This document shows positions 22,436 through 32,709 of a stretch of 64,000 bases of DNA, piece by piece (the first letter of the stretch is position 1; each line of letters starts with the position of its first letter). This stretch comes from Cherax quadricarinatus. Taxonomy: Eukaryota; Arthropoda; Malacostraca; Decapoda; Parastacidae. The notes below the pieces were generated by a model that was not told the DNA's origin, did no database searches, and saw only the letters and a program-made list of their open reading frames with translations. The position numbers were made by a program, and so were the translations under genes. The stretch is from positions 130,001 through 194,000 of the forward strand of contig NW_027195363.1 of assembly GCF_038502225.1 (NCBI RefSeq), read 5' to 3'.

Positions 22436-23035
22436 GTCAGGTGTGAGAACCAGTGAAAGTTTAAGGAGAATGTATAGTGAACACGTCAAGGAGAAGAGAA
22501 ACTTGCAAGTCATGGTAGAAAGTTAACTGGAGAAGGTTTGTGGTGAACTAGTCAATCAAGAATGGTAGAATAGACAAATATGACAAAATTAAATAAAAAC
22601 GAAGCAATATAAACAAAATCTAATTATAAAAATCTAATGATTATCACTCACAGGATCCTGGATACCGACACCAATAGTAAGAGGTTCAACCATGACGTTA
22701 TTTCTTCCTTATATAAGGCTTCTTATTAAATATAGTTCTGCAATATTCTCTTCAACAAACATAAATCAAACATAAGGAAAAAACGAATACTAGTGATTAA
22801 TGCAGATCTCACCGATTTATAACTAATAAAAAAATGAAGTCTCCAACATCACTTGCTAGACCTGATGATCTTGACGTCATAGAGGCCAGCCTCACTGTTA
22901 GGATACGAATCTTCCTGGTTAATGAAGGTTTGAACATTAATATGAACCTCCACGTCATTCGCTGGCCAATATTCTGGTTCATGTAAATATTTAAGATACT
23001 TCACAGGAATCACTGAGATTAATACTAAAACTGGG
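22436..23035 (+). repeat. Module M, copy 3
   Basis: About 600 bp alignable with 53430-54060 over its whole length. Landmarks in order: 'AAGGAGAATGTATAGTGAAC', 'ATTATCACTCACAGGATCC', 'TGGATACCGACACCA', 'TGCAGATCTCACCGATTTAT', 'GACCTGATGATCTTGACGTC', 'GAATCTTCCTGGTTAATGAA', 'CTCCACGTCATTCGCTGG', 'CTTCACAGGAATCACTGAGA'. No frame is conserved. Confidence 0.8.
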
Positions 23036-23039
23036 ATTT

Positions 23040-23670
23040 GTCAAGCTGGCTAAGCTACGTGTGGATGTATACTATTGGACGGATAATTGAGTGTGAACGG
23101 TTTACTGGAGGAAGGATAACTATCGAAACGATAACTATTCGAAACAAGACTATTAGTTGAAGGAAAACCATCGTTGGAATGATAACTACTGGTAGATGAA
23201 TAACTATTACATAAAAATATTATTGCTGAAAGTATTACCATTGTGAAAGTTTAACTACACATGGAAGGAAAATTACTGAAGGAATGGTAACTTCTAATGA
23301 AACGGTTAGTGATACATGGATAACTACTGGGAATATCATTGCTAGAGGAAGGATAACTACTTGTGAAAGGATTACTTCTCGTTCAAGCATAACTACTAGA
23401 AGAAAATATCATTGCTAGAAGAAAGATAACTTCTTGCGAAATGATGAGTTCTCGTTCAAGAATAACTAATAGAAGGATAACTACTGATGACTTGGTAACA
23501 GCAATTGCAAAGACAACTACCCATGGAAGGGCAAGTACCTGTGTAAAGCAACCTTCAAACCTGTAACTATCAATACTGGGAAACTACTGTGAATGGAACA
23601 ACTATGGGTGGAATGACAACTGCTGGAATATAACTAACTGATAAGGCAAATTGTAATAAGTTACGTAGCG
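23040..23670 (+). repeat. Degenerate 18-bp-type repeat, sister of the 40-51 kb satellite
   Basis: Irregular units with the words GGAAGGATAACTACT, 'GAATGATAACTACTGG' and 'CATGGATAACTACTGGG', separated by variable spacers. They share the core (G)GAAG(T/G)ATAACTACTGG with the satellite at 40247-51441 but are strongly diverged. It follows module M copy 3 directly. Confidence 0.7.
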
Positions 23671-23689
23671 TTAGGACAATATTGGAAAA

Positions 23690-24178
23690 AATGTCAGTGT
23701 TGCTACTAGTAGCGTCACTACTGGTAGCGTCACTACTGGTAGTGTCACTACTATAGTGTCATTTCTAGTCGAACGTCACTTCTAGTAGAACGTCACTACT
23801 GGTAGCGTCACTACTAGTAGCGTCACTACTGGTAGCGTCACTACTAGTAGCGTCACTACTGGTAGCGTCACTACTAGTAGCGTCACTACTGGTAGCGTCA
23901 CTACTATAGTGTCATTTCTAGTCGAACGTCACTTCTAGTAGAACGTCACTACTGGTAGCGTCACTACTGGTAGTGTCACTACTAGTAGCGTTACTGCTGG
24001 TAGTGTCACTACTGGCAGTGTCACTACTATAGTGTCACTTCTAGTAGAATGTCACTACTGGTAGTGTCACAACTGGTAGTGTCACAACTGGTAGTGTTAC
24101 TTCTGGTAGTGTGTCCATGGGTACTGTCACTACTGGCAGTCTCTCTATTGGTAGTGTCAATGCTGGTAGAGGTACACT
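23690..24178. repeat. 15-bp minisatellite, about 30 copies
   Basis: Unit GGTAGCGTCACTACT with GGTAGT, AGTAGC and ATAGTG variants. A larger block containing 'TATAGTGTCATTTCTAGTCG' recurs at about 23752 and 23905, so a segment of about 150 bp was duplicated as a unit. Confidence 0.9.
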
Positions 24179-25082
24179 ACTTGTAGTGTACGTTGGACTA
24201 CGTACGGCCAGCAGTACCAGCCTGGTTGATCATGCCCTGATTCACCGGAGTCCTGGTCAAGAACCGGACCCCTGGAACACCCTCTAGATACAATCTAGGT
24301 ATGGTACTATTTTCTCCACTGACATTACCTGATAGCTGTGACAATGAGACAACCTTCTTAAAATATATTACTGTCTAAGCACTGAAATCAAATTATTATG
24401 TATATTAATATATACACTGTTTCTTAACGAGCAGGCTTTCCTGACACACTCGTTCAAAGAGCCGTCTTCAGACTGGTTGGATATTCAGCTGTTTACTCGT
24501 TTATATACCAAAATAAAACACTGCTGAAGGTATGAAGGCACTCACCTGGCAAGAGTCACATAATGTCATACACACAGCTCATACACGCAGACATCTGGAG
24601 CGTGAACTCACTCACCTTCACAACTCGATCGTGAAGATCTGGGTAAAAAAAAAAAACAACAATCAGGAGCGTGAAAACCAAAAACAAACATAAACAAATG
24701 CAAGGAAGAGGTTGGATATTCAGCTGTTTACTCGTTTATATACAACAAAGACACTAACTTATACGTTGAACTATTTGTCTATCGTCTCTGCGTGCCTGTT
24801 AACTTTGCACATTCTCTTGTGTACACTTAGTGTAACCTCGTAAAATTTGTATATATAAATCATTTGCCTTATTACATAATATATTTCGTATGTAGGTTGA
24901 CGGACTTTGACAAGTTGCATGTACACAAAGGTTTTCTAGAGTGTGACCCACATTGTTTTTCTGTCACCTTGTGACACTTTTTTCATTTTATTCACAGATG
25001 GTTCTCATGCAACACCGGTTTTTTATCAAACTAATTATATTCAAGATGACTTAAGAAATCGTAATGACACGATTGCAAATAA
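24179..25082. other. Unassigned; dispersed motif and one direct repeat
   Basis: At 24205-24300, 'CCAGCAGTACCAGCCTGGTT' followed by 'GATCATGCCCTGATTCACCG' looks like a repeat I associate with decapod genomes (from memory). A 36-bp direct repeat beginning GGTTGGATATTCAGCTGTTT occurs at about 24476 and 24711. Otherwise AT-rich with no recognised gene. Confidence 0.45.
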
Positions 25083-25220
25083 ACCATACCCCCGGCCGGG
25101 ATTGAACCCGCGGTCATAGAGTCTCAAAACTCCAGCCCGTCGCTGGTCTAGTGGCTAACGCGACGGGCTGGAGTTTTGAGACAATATGACCGCGGGTTCA
25201 ATCCCGGCCGGGGGTATGGT
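25083..25220. repeat. tRNA-like near-perfect palindrome, 60-bp arms
   Basis: Left arm 25083-25142 and right arm 25161-25220 are reverse complements at about 58 of 60 positions around an 18-base spacer. The right arm with the spacer looks tRNA-derived: an A-box-like TGGTCTAGTGG in the spacer and a B box GGTTCAATCCC. The left arm carries the same B box inverted. It can form a long hairpin or cruciform. Intact tRNA folding is not evident. Confidence 0.85.
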
Positions 25221-25377
25221 ATATTCAAGATGACCTTTATTAATTAATGATAAAATACCTCTACACTTCTTTGTTTGACCTCACTAGTTTTGCCCTGCTA
25301 GAATGGCAGTTAGGCAAACACATTACAGTTGAGCCTGGCTAGGATCTAGTGTCGGATAATTATCTGGGATCAAGATT

Positions 25378-25690
25378 CTAAATAATAAATCTTTATTTAC
25401 TACAAGTACATGTACAAAGTGTACGGGTCTACCTGACATCAGTGACATACTACTATAGACAGCCCCCTTTTATGCAGAGCATTTCTGGCAAATTAGGTCA
25501 GTTTTGTCCCAGGATGCGACCCACACCAGTCGACTAACTCCAAGGTATGCATTTTACTGATGGGTAAACACAGACAACCGGTGTAAAGAAACACGTCCGA
25601 TGTTTCTACTCTAGCCGGGAATCGAACCTAGATCCTCGCTGTGTGAAGCCGTGTGGCCACCAGGCCACAAGTTAAGCTCTGGTTGTCTGG
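25378..25690 (-). mobile_element. tRNA-derived SINE, copy 1
   Basis: On the minus strand: a tRNA-like head with A box (TGGCCTGGTGGCC) and B box (GGTTCGATTCC), a body containing 'CAGTCGACTGGTGTGGGTCG'-type sequence (here ACTGGTGTGGGTCGCATCC), and an AT-rich end with AAATAAAGATTTATTATT. It aligns along its length with 27868-28176. SINEs are transcribed by RNA polymerase III and moved by LINE proteins; the partner LINE is unknown. Confidence 0.75.
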
Positions 25691-26004
25691 GCTGTCTGCA
25701 GTCTTGATTCTTAATGTCCTGTAGAAATAATTAGAATGTGATTAACACCTCGAGCCTGTCTGGCAGATTGTCTAGGAGCTAGATACCAATTTTTTGTCTT
25801 GGTAAAGATGTTCTCTTAACTTCCATTTTCTCTGTGGGACAGACCAGCCGATGGGAAATTCCCACGTGATAGTTATCACTATGAAACACAAAGAAACAAC
25901 AAAAATATAATCTCAATTAAATCTATATTAGCAGTTTTTAAGCGGGGAGAAAAAGCCTCAGGATTTTTTCCAGGGAACTATGAGCGACCACAGAGCAAAA
26001 ATAA
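25691..26004. other. Unassigned sequence
   Basis: No frame, RNA gene or repeat recognised between the SINE and the next array. Confidence 0.4.
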
Positions 26005-26172
26005 GGAATGGGCTTACACATGTTTGTATGGGCTTACACATGTTTGTATGGGCTTACACATGTTTGTATGGGCTTACACATGTTTGTATGGGCTTACACA
26101 TGTTTGTATGAGCTTACACATGTTTGTATGGGCTTACACATGTTTGTATGGGCTTACACATGTTTGTATGCC
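26005..26172. repeat. 20-bp minisatellite, 8 copies
   Basis: Unit GGCTTACACATGTTTGTATG, nearly perfect (one GGC to AGC change). Confidence 0.97.
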
Positions 26173-26189
26173 CTAACTTGCATTTTCAT

Positions 26190-26845
26190 GAGGGGAGAGG
26201 GGAGTGCGCTCTCCGGGGAGGGGGTGCATGAGGGGAGGGGGTGCATGAGGGGAGGGGGTGCATGAGGGGAGGGGGGTGCATGAGGGGAGGGGGGTGCATG
26301 AGGGGAGGGGGGTGCATGAGGGGAGGGGGTGCATGAGGGGAGGGGGTGCATGAGGGGAGGGGGTGCATGAGGGGAGGGGGGTGCATGAGGGGAGGGGGGT
26401 GCATGAGGGGAGGGGGCGCATGAGGGGAGTGGGTGCATGAGGGGAGGGGGGTGCATGTGGGGTGGGGGGTGCATGTGGGGAGGGGGTGCATGAGGGGAGT
26501 GGGTGCATGAGGGGAGGGGGGTGCATGAGGGGAGTGGGTGCATGAGGGGAGTGGGTGCATGAGGGGAGGGGGGTGCATGAGGGGAGGGGGGTGCATGAGG
26601 GGAGGGGGTGCATGAGGGGAGGGGGGTGCATAAGGGGAGGGGGCGCATGAGGGGAGTGGGTGCATGAGGGGAGGGGGGTGCATGAGGGGGGGGGTGCATG
26701 AGGGGAGGGGGTGCATGAGGGGAGGGGGGTGCATGAGGGGAGGGGGTGCATGAGGGGAGGGGGGTGCATGAGGGGAGGGGGGTGCATGAGGGGAGTGGGT
26801 GCATGAGGGGAGTGGGTGCATGAGGGGAGGGGGGTGCGCTCTCCG
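26190..26845. repeat. G-rich 17-19-bp minisatellite, about 36 copies
   Basis: Unit TGCATGAGGGGAGGGGG with one base more or less in the final G run and AGTGGG, GGGCGC and GTGGGG variants. Bounded on both sides by the same word, GTGCGCTCTCCG (about 26206 and 26836). Every unit holds two runs of four or more G on the plus strand. Confidence 0.96.
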
Positions 26846-26936
26846 CAGATCAAAATCTGAAATTGAATTAAAAATATATAAGTAGTTAGCCTTCAAAAAT
26901 TAGTTATTTATCCACTAGTAGTTCCTTCTACTAGAC

Positions 26937-27235
26937 ACCACCTGACAGGGAGGTCGGCAGCTGGTGTCATGAACCTACCTACTGGTAACCACCTGACAGG
27001 GAGGTCGGCAGTTGGTGTCTTGAACCTACCTACTGGTAACCACCTGACAGGGAGGTCGGCAGTTGGTGTCGTGAACTTATCTAATGGCCGCTACCTGACA
27101 GGGTGGAATATATAAGGGTTTTAAAAGCTTCATTAACCAGGAAGACTGGTATCCTGACAGGGAGGTCGGCAGCTGGTGTCATGAACCTACCTACTGGTAA
27201 CCACCTGACAGGGAGGTCAACAGCTGGTGTCGTCA
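26937..27235. repeat. 51-bp minisatellite, about 6 copies, interrupted
   Basis: Unit begins CACCTGACAGGGAGGTC and continues through GTTGGTGTC and GAACCTACCTACTGG. Starts at 26939, 26990, 27041 and (diverged) about 27092; after an insertion of about 50 bp from module M, two more units lie at about 27153-27235. Confidence 0.93.
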
Positions 27236-27330
27236 GGGTCACCGCGTCGAGTTCATCTGTGTCTCCTCTCTTCCTTTTTTTTTAAGATATTACTAATTAA
27301 TGCAATGATCCCGAGTGATTTTTTTCCTTA
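27100..27330 (-). repeat. Module M, copy 4 (inverted, carrying the 51-bp array)
   Basis: On the minus strand it reads 'ATGAACTCGACGCGGTGACC', then 'CTGACGACACCAGCTG', and further on 'CTTCCTGGTTAATGAAG', the same signature as the copy at 51741-52110. The 51-bp units lie between these two signature parts, so this array sits inside module M. Confidence 0.65.
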
Positions 27331-27867
27331 TTTGTGTATATTTCAGTATACATGTGTACACGCACACTTTCAAAAACAGCCTTACGTAAATACACAAATC
27401 CATGTATGGATATGTGCACAAACATATATGTATTCATGCTTTTGTACTTTGCTTCTCTGGAATTTTGTGACCTCCCCCTCCTGTTTCTTTTGCATACATT
27501 GAGGCAAATGAAACTGATTTTGTGGAAAACTGGGAAGCCTTTCTAGGATAGCACAGCTATCGAATTATAGTAGTTAGTTCTTTACGCCTTCGTTTTCATG
27601 CATATATATCATAGTGAACAATCTAGACATACTTGCCAGACTCACACATACTTTGATGCTAAAGATGTTTAAGTAGAGGCTGCTCATAGAAATCAAGAGT
27701 ACTGGTAATTGCTAGATGGGTAACTACCGAGGAAGTAAAAATTAGTACTAAGATAGGCAGGGTTAGAAGAGTACATACTGTAAAAGCAATTAACTAGTGT
27801 AACTATCTTAGAGGGGACGCTACCAGTAGAAGAGGGAACACATAGCAGCATTAACTGTAGAGCCAAT
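27331..27867. other. Unassigned AT-rich sequence
   Basis: No gene recognised. At about 27690-27850, words such as GGGTAACTACCGAGGAAG and 'GACGCTACCAGTAGAAG' look like very diverged forms of the 18-bp satellite. Confidence 0.35.
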
Positions 27868-28176
27868 GTTATAATAATTATAATAATCTTTATTTACTAC
27901 AAGTACATATACAAGGTATACAGGCCTAGGTGACAACAATGACATACTACTATATAGAAAGCCACTTGTTATGCTCAGCATGTCGGGCAAATAAGGTCAG
28001 TGTCCCAGGATGCGACCCACACCAGTCGACTAACACCCAGGTACCCATTTTACTGATGGGTGAACATAGACAACAGGTGGAAAGAAACACGCCCAATGTT
28101 TCTACTCTGGCTGGGAATCGAACCCAGTCCCTCGCCGTGTGAAGCTAGAGCGCTAGCCACCAGTCCACCAGAGCCA
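27868..28176 (-). mobile_element. tRNA-derived SINE, copy 2
   Basis: Minus strand. Head with A-box-like TGGACTGGTGGCTAGCGC and B box GGTTCGATTCC; body with ACTGGTGTGGGTCGCATCC; 3' end AAATAAAGATTATTATAATT. Same family and orientation as 25378-25690 and more AT-extended at the tail. Confidence 0.78.
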
Positions 28177-28188
28177 CCAAACTGAACT

Positions 28189-28189
<1 letters not shown>

Positions 28190-28253
<64 letters not shown>
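28190..28253. repeat. (TC)n followed by (AC)n
   Basis: About 24 TC dinucleotides, then about 8 AC, ending where the retrotransposon fragment at 28254 begins. Confidence 0.97.
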
Positions 28254-28254
<1 letters not shown>

Positions 28255-28928
28255 AAGAGGCCAGAGGCTGAAAAATTATATAAGTACAAGGATCTTAGGG
28301 TGAGCATCATACCAAGCACATCTCCTGAGGTGCACATAGACCAAATAACTGCTGCAGATATCCAAGTAAGGAGTACTTCACGGCTCTGTATATCGTGTAC
28401 GTCAGGCCCATGTTGGAGTACGCAGCCCCATTTTGGAACCCACACCTGGCCAAACACACAAAGAAATTAGAAAAAGTGCAAAGGTTTGTAACAAGACTAG
28501 CCCCGGAGCTGAGGGGTTTGTCCTACGAGTAGAGGTTAACGGAACTCAACTTGACAACACTGGAGGACAGGAGGGATAGGGGAAGAACATAATAACATAT
28601 AAAATACTTAGATGAATTGGCAAGGTAGACAGGAACAGAATGTTTTAGAGATGTGACACAGTAACAAGGGATCACAGGTAGAAATTGAAGACTCAGATGA
28701 ATCAAAGCGATGTTAGGAAGCATTTCTTTAGTCAGAGAGTTCTCAGTAATTGGAATAGTGTGGAGAGTGAAGTAGTGGAGGCAGAAACCATACATAGTTT
28801 TAAGACAAGGTTTGATAAAGCTCATGGAACAGAGAGAGAGAGGACCTAGTAGTGATCAGTGAAGAGGCGGGGCCAGGAGCTATTAGGCGACCCCTGCAGC
28901 CACAAATAGGTGAGTACAATTAGTTGTG
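28254..28928 (+). pseudogene. Family 1 retrotransposon, 3' third, degenerate
   Basis: Plus-strand relative of the C-terminal RT region: conceptual residues around 'EVHIDQITAA' and 'YVRPMLEYAAPFWNPHLAK' are readable, followed by the region before the stop and the GC-rich 3' UTR (AGGCGGGGCCAGGAGC). There is a deletion after 'CTGCAGATAT' and several stops and frameshifts. It starts directly after (AC)n and ends in GGTGAGTAC then (CA)n, like other links of the chain. Confidence 0.8.
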
Positions 28929-28950
28929 TACACACACACACACACACACA
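28929..28950. repeat. (CA)n junction tract
   Basis: Eleven CA units joining two retrotransposon links. Confidence 0.95.
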
Positions 28951-29983
28951 GGCCAAAGACACACGTGCTAGAGTATGGAAAAGGAATGGATAGCAAAGGA
29001 CCAGGAAAACATGGAGTTGAGCCGAAGAGCCAGAAATGAATATGCATACATAAGGAGAGAAGCTCAGCGTCATTACGAGAATGACATACCATCAAAAGCC
29101 TAATCTGAACCCAAGTTGTTATACAGCCACATCCAGAGGAAAACAACAGTCACACATGACAACCAGCACGGCTTCAGAGGAATGAAGTCCTGAGTCACGA
29201 ATCTACTGGTGGTCTGTAGCAATGTCACGGAAGTATGACAGGAGAAAGAGGGATGGGTAAAATGCATCTTCTTGGCTCACAAGAAGTCTTTTGATACAGT
29301 ACCACACAAGAGACTGGTTCAATAGCTAGATGAGCAGGCAGGAATAGTAGGGAAACCACTATAGTGGATCAGGGAATAGATGACACGAAGGATCTTCGGT
29401 TTGTGTCCGCCTCATGACATCAACCAAATAACTGCCTGGCAACCCTGAGAATAGCGTATTGACATCAAAGGAATAATTTAAGCCACTGTACACCGTGTAC
29501 GACAGGCCCATACTGGAGTATGCAGCACCAGCATGGAACTCACACCTGGTCTAACACGTCAAGAAATTAGCGAAAGTGCAAATGTTTGCAGCAAGACTAG
29601 TACTGGAGCTGAGAGGTATGTCAAACGAGGAGAGGTTAAGGGGGGGGAGGGGAGTACATGATAATGACATAAAATACTGAGAGGAATGGACAAGGTGGAT
29701 AGGGACGGATTGTCTTAGAGAAGGGAAACAGAAGCAAGGGGTCACAGCTGAAAGTTGAAGACTGAGATGAGTCTGAGATGTTAGGAAGTACTTTTTCAGT
29801 CATTGAGGTGTCAGGAAATGAAACAGTCTGGAGAGTGATGTAGTGGAGGCAGGATTCATACATAGCTTTAAGAAGAGGTACGATAAAGCTCATGGAGCAG
29901 GAAGAAAGAAGACCTAGTTGAGACCAGTAAAGAGGACGGGTAAGGAAGTATGACTCAACCCCTGCAACCACAATTAGGCGAGT
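28951..29983 (+). pseudogene. Family 1 retrotransposon, degenerate with internal deletions
   Basis: Plus strand. Three parts in the right order, with pieces missing between them: the basic linker (28960-29155, ending at the codons for KTTVKDQ), the RT core (29160-29385, with a KKSFDTVPHKRL-like stretch), and the C-terminal region (29425-29985, including YDRPILEYAAPAWN). The catalytic FADD segment lies in a deleted part. Stops and frameshifts are many. The tail is CCTGCAACCACAATTAGGCG followed by (CA)n. Confidence 0.8.

Positions 29984-30078
<95 letters not shown>
29984..30078. repeat. (CA)n microsatellite
   Basis: About 47 CA units between the tail of the preceding copy and the 5' end of the next. 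The tract is in frame with the downstream RT frame and would read as Thr-His repeats. Confidence 0.97.
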
Positions 30079-30080
<2 letters not shown>

Positions 30081-32328
30081 GGGCAGCTCAGATATTGAGG
30101 ACATCAAGTATGAGAGTCCCCTAGGAGCTAGCGACCACGTGGTTCTGTGCTTTGAATACATAGTAGAGCTGCAAGTGGAGAGAATAACAGGAGTTGAATG
30201 GGGAAAGCCTGACTATAAAAGAGGGGACTACATAGGGTTGAAGAACTTCCTGCGGGAGGTCCAGTGGAACAGAGAAATGGCAGGAAAGCCAGTAAATGAA
30301 ATGATGGAATATGTAACAACAAAATGCAAGGAGGCAGTGGAAAGGTTTATTCCCAAGGGCAACAGTAACAACGGGAAGACCAGAACGAGCCCCTGGTTTA
30401 CCCGACGTTGTAAGGAGGCAAAAACAAAATGCAATAGAGAATGGAAAAAGTACAGAAGGCAGAGAACACACGAAAATAGGGAGATCAGTCGCAGAGCCAG
30501 GAATGAGTACGCACAGGTAAGGAGGGAGGCCCAGCGACAGTATGAAAATGACATAGCATCGAGAATCAAGACTGACCCGAAACTGTTGTATAGCCACATC
30601 AGGAGGAAGACAACAGTCAAAGACCAGGTGATCAGATTAAGGACAGAAGGTGGAGAACTCACAAGAAATGATCAGGAGGTATGTGAGGAGCTGAACAGGA
30701 GATTTAAGGAAGCTTTTACAGTAGAGACAGGAAGGGCTGTGGGAAGACAGCACAGAAGGGAACATCAAGAGGGAATATACCAACAAGTGTTGGATGACAT
30801 ACAAACAACTGAGGAGGAGGTGAAGAAGCTCTTAAGTGACCTTGACACCTCAAAGGCGATGGGACCGGACAACATCTCCCCATGGGTCCTTAGAGAAGGA
30901 GCAGAGATGCTGTGCGTGCCTCTAACCACAATCTTCAACACATCCCTTGAAACTGGGCAACTACCTGAGAAATGGAAGACAGCTAATGTAGTCCCCATAT
31001 TTAAGAAAGGAAACAGAAACGAGGCACTAAACTACAGACCTGTGTCTCTGACATGTATTGTGTGCAAAGTCATGGAGAAGATTATCAGGAGGAGAGTGGT
31101 CGAACACCTGGAAAGGAACAAGATTATAAATGAAAACCAGCATGGGTTCATGGAAGGCAAATCTTGTATCACAAACCTCCTGGAGTTTTATGACAAGGTA
31201 ACAGAAGTAAGACACGAGAGAGAGGGGTGGGTAGATTGCGTTTTCCTAGACTGCAGGAAGGCCTTTGACACAGTTCCCCACAAGAGATTAGTGCAGAAGC
31301 TGGAGGATCAGGCGCACGTAAAAGGGAGGGCACTGCAATGGATAGGGGAATACCTGACAGGGAGGCAGCAACGAGTCATGGTACGTGAAGAGGTATCACA
31401 GTGGGCGCCTGTTACGAGCGGGGTCCCACAGGGGTCAGTTCTAGGACCAGTGCTATTTTTGATATATGTGAACGACATGATGGAAGGAATAGACTCTGAA
31501 GTGTCCCTGTTCGCAGATGACGTGAAGTTGATGAGAAGAATTAAATTGGACGAGGATGAGGCAGGACTGCAAAGAGACCTGGACAGGCTGGACATGTGGT
31601 CCAGCAACTGGCTTCTCGAATTCAATCCAGCCAAATGCAAAGTCATGAAGATTGGGGAGGGGCAAAGAAGACCGCAGACAGAGTATAGGCTAGGTGGACA
31701 AAGACTACAGACCTCACTCAGGGAGAAAGACCTTGGGGTGACCATAACACCGAGCACATCACCGGAGGCACACATCAACCAAATAACCGCTGCAGCATAC
31801 GGGCGCCTGGCAAACCTGAGAATAGCGTTCCGATACCTTAATAAGGAATCGTTCAAGACACTGTACACTGTGTATGTTAGGCCCATACTGGAGTATGCAG
31901 CACCAGTCTGGAACCCTCACCTGGTCAAGCACGTCAAGAAGTTAGAGAAAGTACAAAGGTTTGCAACAAGCCTAGTCCCAGAGCTCAAGGGAATGTCGTA
32001 CGAGGAAAGGTTAAGGGAAATCGGACTGACGACATTGGAGGACAGAAGGGTCAGGGGAGACATGATAACGACATACAAGATACTGCGGGGAATAGACAAG
32101 GTGGACAGAGATAGGATGTTCCAGAGAGGGGACACAGGGACAAGGGGTCACAACTGGAAGCTGAAGACTCAGACGAGTCACAGGGACGTTAGGAAGTATT
32201 TCTTCAGTCATAGAGTTGTCAGCAAGTGGAATAGCCTAGCAAGTGAAGTAGTGGAGGCAGGAACCATACATAGTTTTAAGAAGAGGTATGACAAAGCTCA
32301 GGAAGCAGAGAGAGAGAGGATCCAGTAG
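30079..32328 (+). CDS. Reverse transcriptase of family 1 (no endonuclease), uninterrupted frame
   Basis: About 749 codons without a stop. The open frame continues upstream through the (CA)n tract to an ATG at 29950 in the tail of the previous copy, so I give only the element-derived part. It retains the end of the endonuclease (ASDHVV), the basic linker (SPWFTRRCKEAKTK), RT motifs [51 protein letters not shown], catalytic FADD at 31510-31521, the KVMKIG stretch, and the C-terminal LEYAAPVWNPHL region, ending ERERIQ. RT copies element RNA at the target site (target-primed reverse transcription). With no endonuclease and no promoter or start of its own, this copy should not be autonomous, although its RT catalytic residues look intact. 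Confidence 0.8.
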
Positions 32329-32402
32329 CGATCAGTGAAGAGGCGGGGCCAGGAGCTGAGTCTCGACCCCTGCAACCACAATTAGGTGAGTACAATTAGG
32401 TG
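30079..32402 (+). mobile_element. Family 1 retrotransposon, 5'-truncated, best preserved copy
   Basis: Plus strand, about 2.3 kb. It starts within 8 nt of the 5' breakpoint of the copy at 635-2936 (C-terminal end of the endonuclease) and ends in the 3' UTR with a doubled tail, 'AATTAGGTGAGTAC' twice, then (AC)n. Confidence 0.9.

Positions 32403-32487
<85 letters not shown>
32403..32487. repeat. (CA)n microsatellite
   Basis: Clean (AC)n tail of the upstream copy, abutting the next 5'-truncated fragment. Confidence 0.97.
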
Positions 32488-32491
<4 letters not shown>

Positions 32492-32670
32492 TGTAATAGC
32501 CTAGAAAGTGACGTAGTGGAGGCGGGAACCATACATAGTTTTAAGACGAGGTATGATAAAACTCATGGGGCAGGGAGAGAGAGGACCTAGTAGCAATCAG
32601 CGAAGAGGCGGGGCCAGGAGCTATGACTCGACCCCTGCAACCACAAATAGGTGAGTGCAAATAAGTGAGT

Positions 32671-32672
<2 letters not shown>
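32488..32672 (+). mobile_element. Family 1 retrotransposon, 3'-tail fragment
   Basis: Starts in the last coding segment (NSLESDVVEAGTIHSFKTR-like codons), continues through the GC-rich 3' UTR and ends in two diverged GTGAGT tail repeats before (AC)n. Confidence 0.85.
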
Positions 32673-32701
<29 letters not shown>

Positions 32702-32709
32702 CACACACA

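Noticed and set aside
25083..25220. Functional tRNA gene
   Set aside because: A and B box words are present, but the arms are a palindrome and no complete cloverleaf with an acceptor stem was found.
26154..26896. Pro/His-rich protein of about 230 residues on the minus strand
   Set aside because: Reading of the G-rich minisatellite in three phases; no independent support.
28190..28240. (TC)n as a polypyrimidine tract of an intron
   Set aside because: It is followed by (AC)n and a 5'-truncated retrotransposon, not by an AG acceptor and exon.
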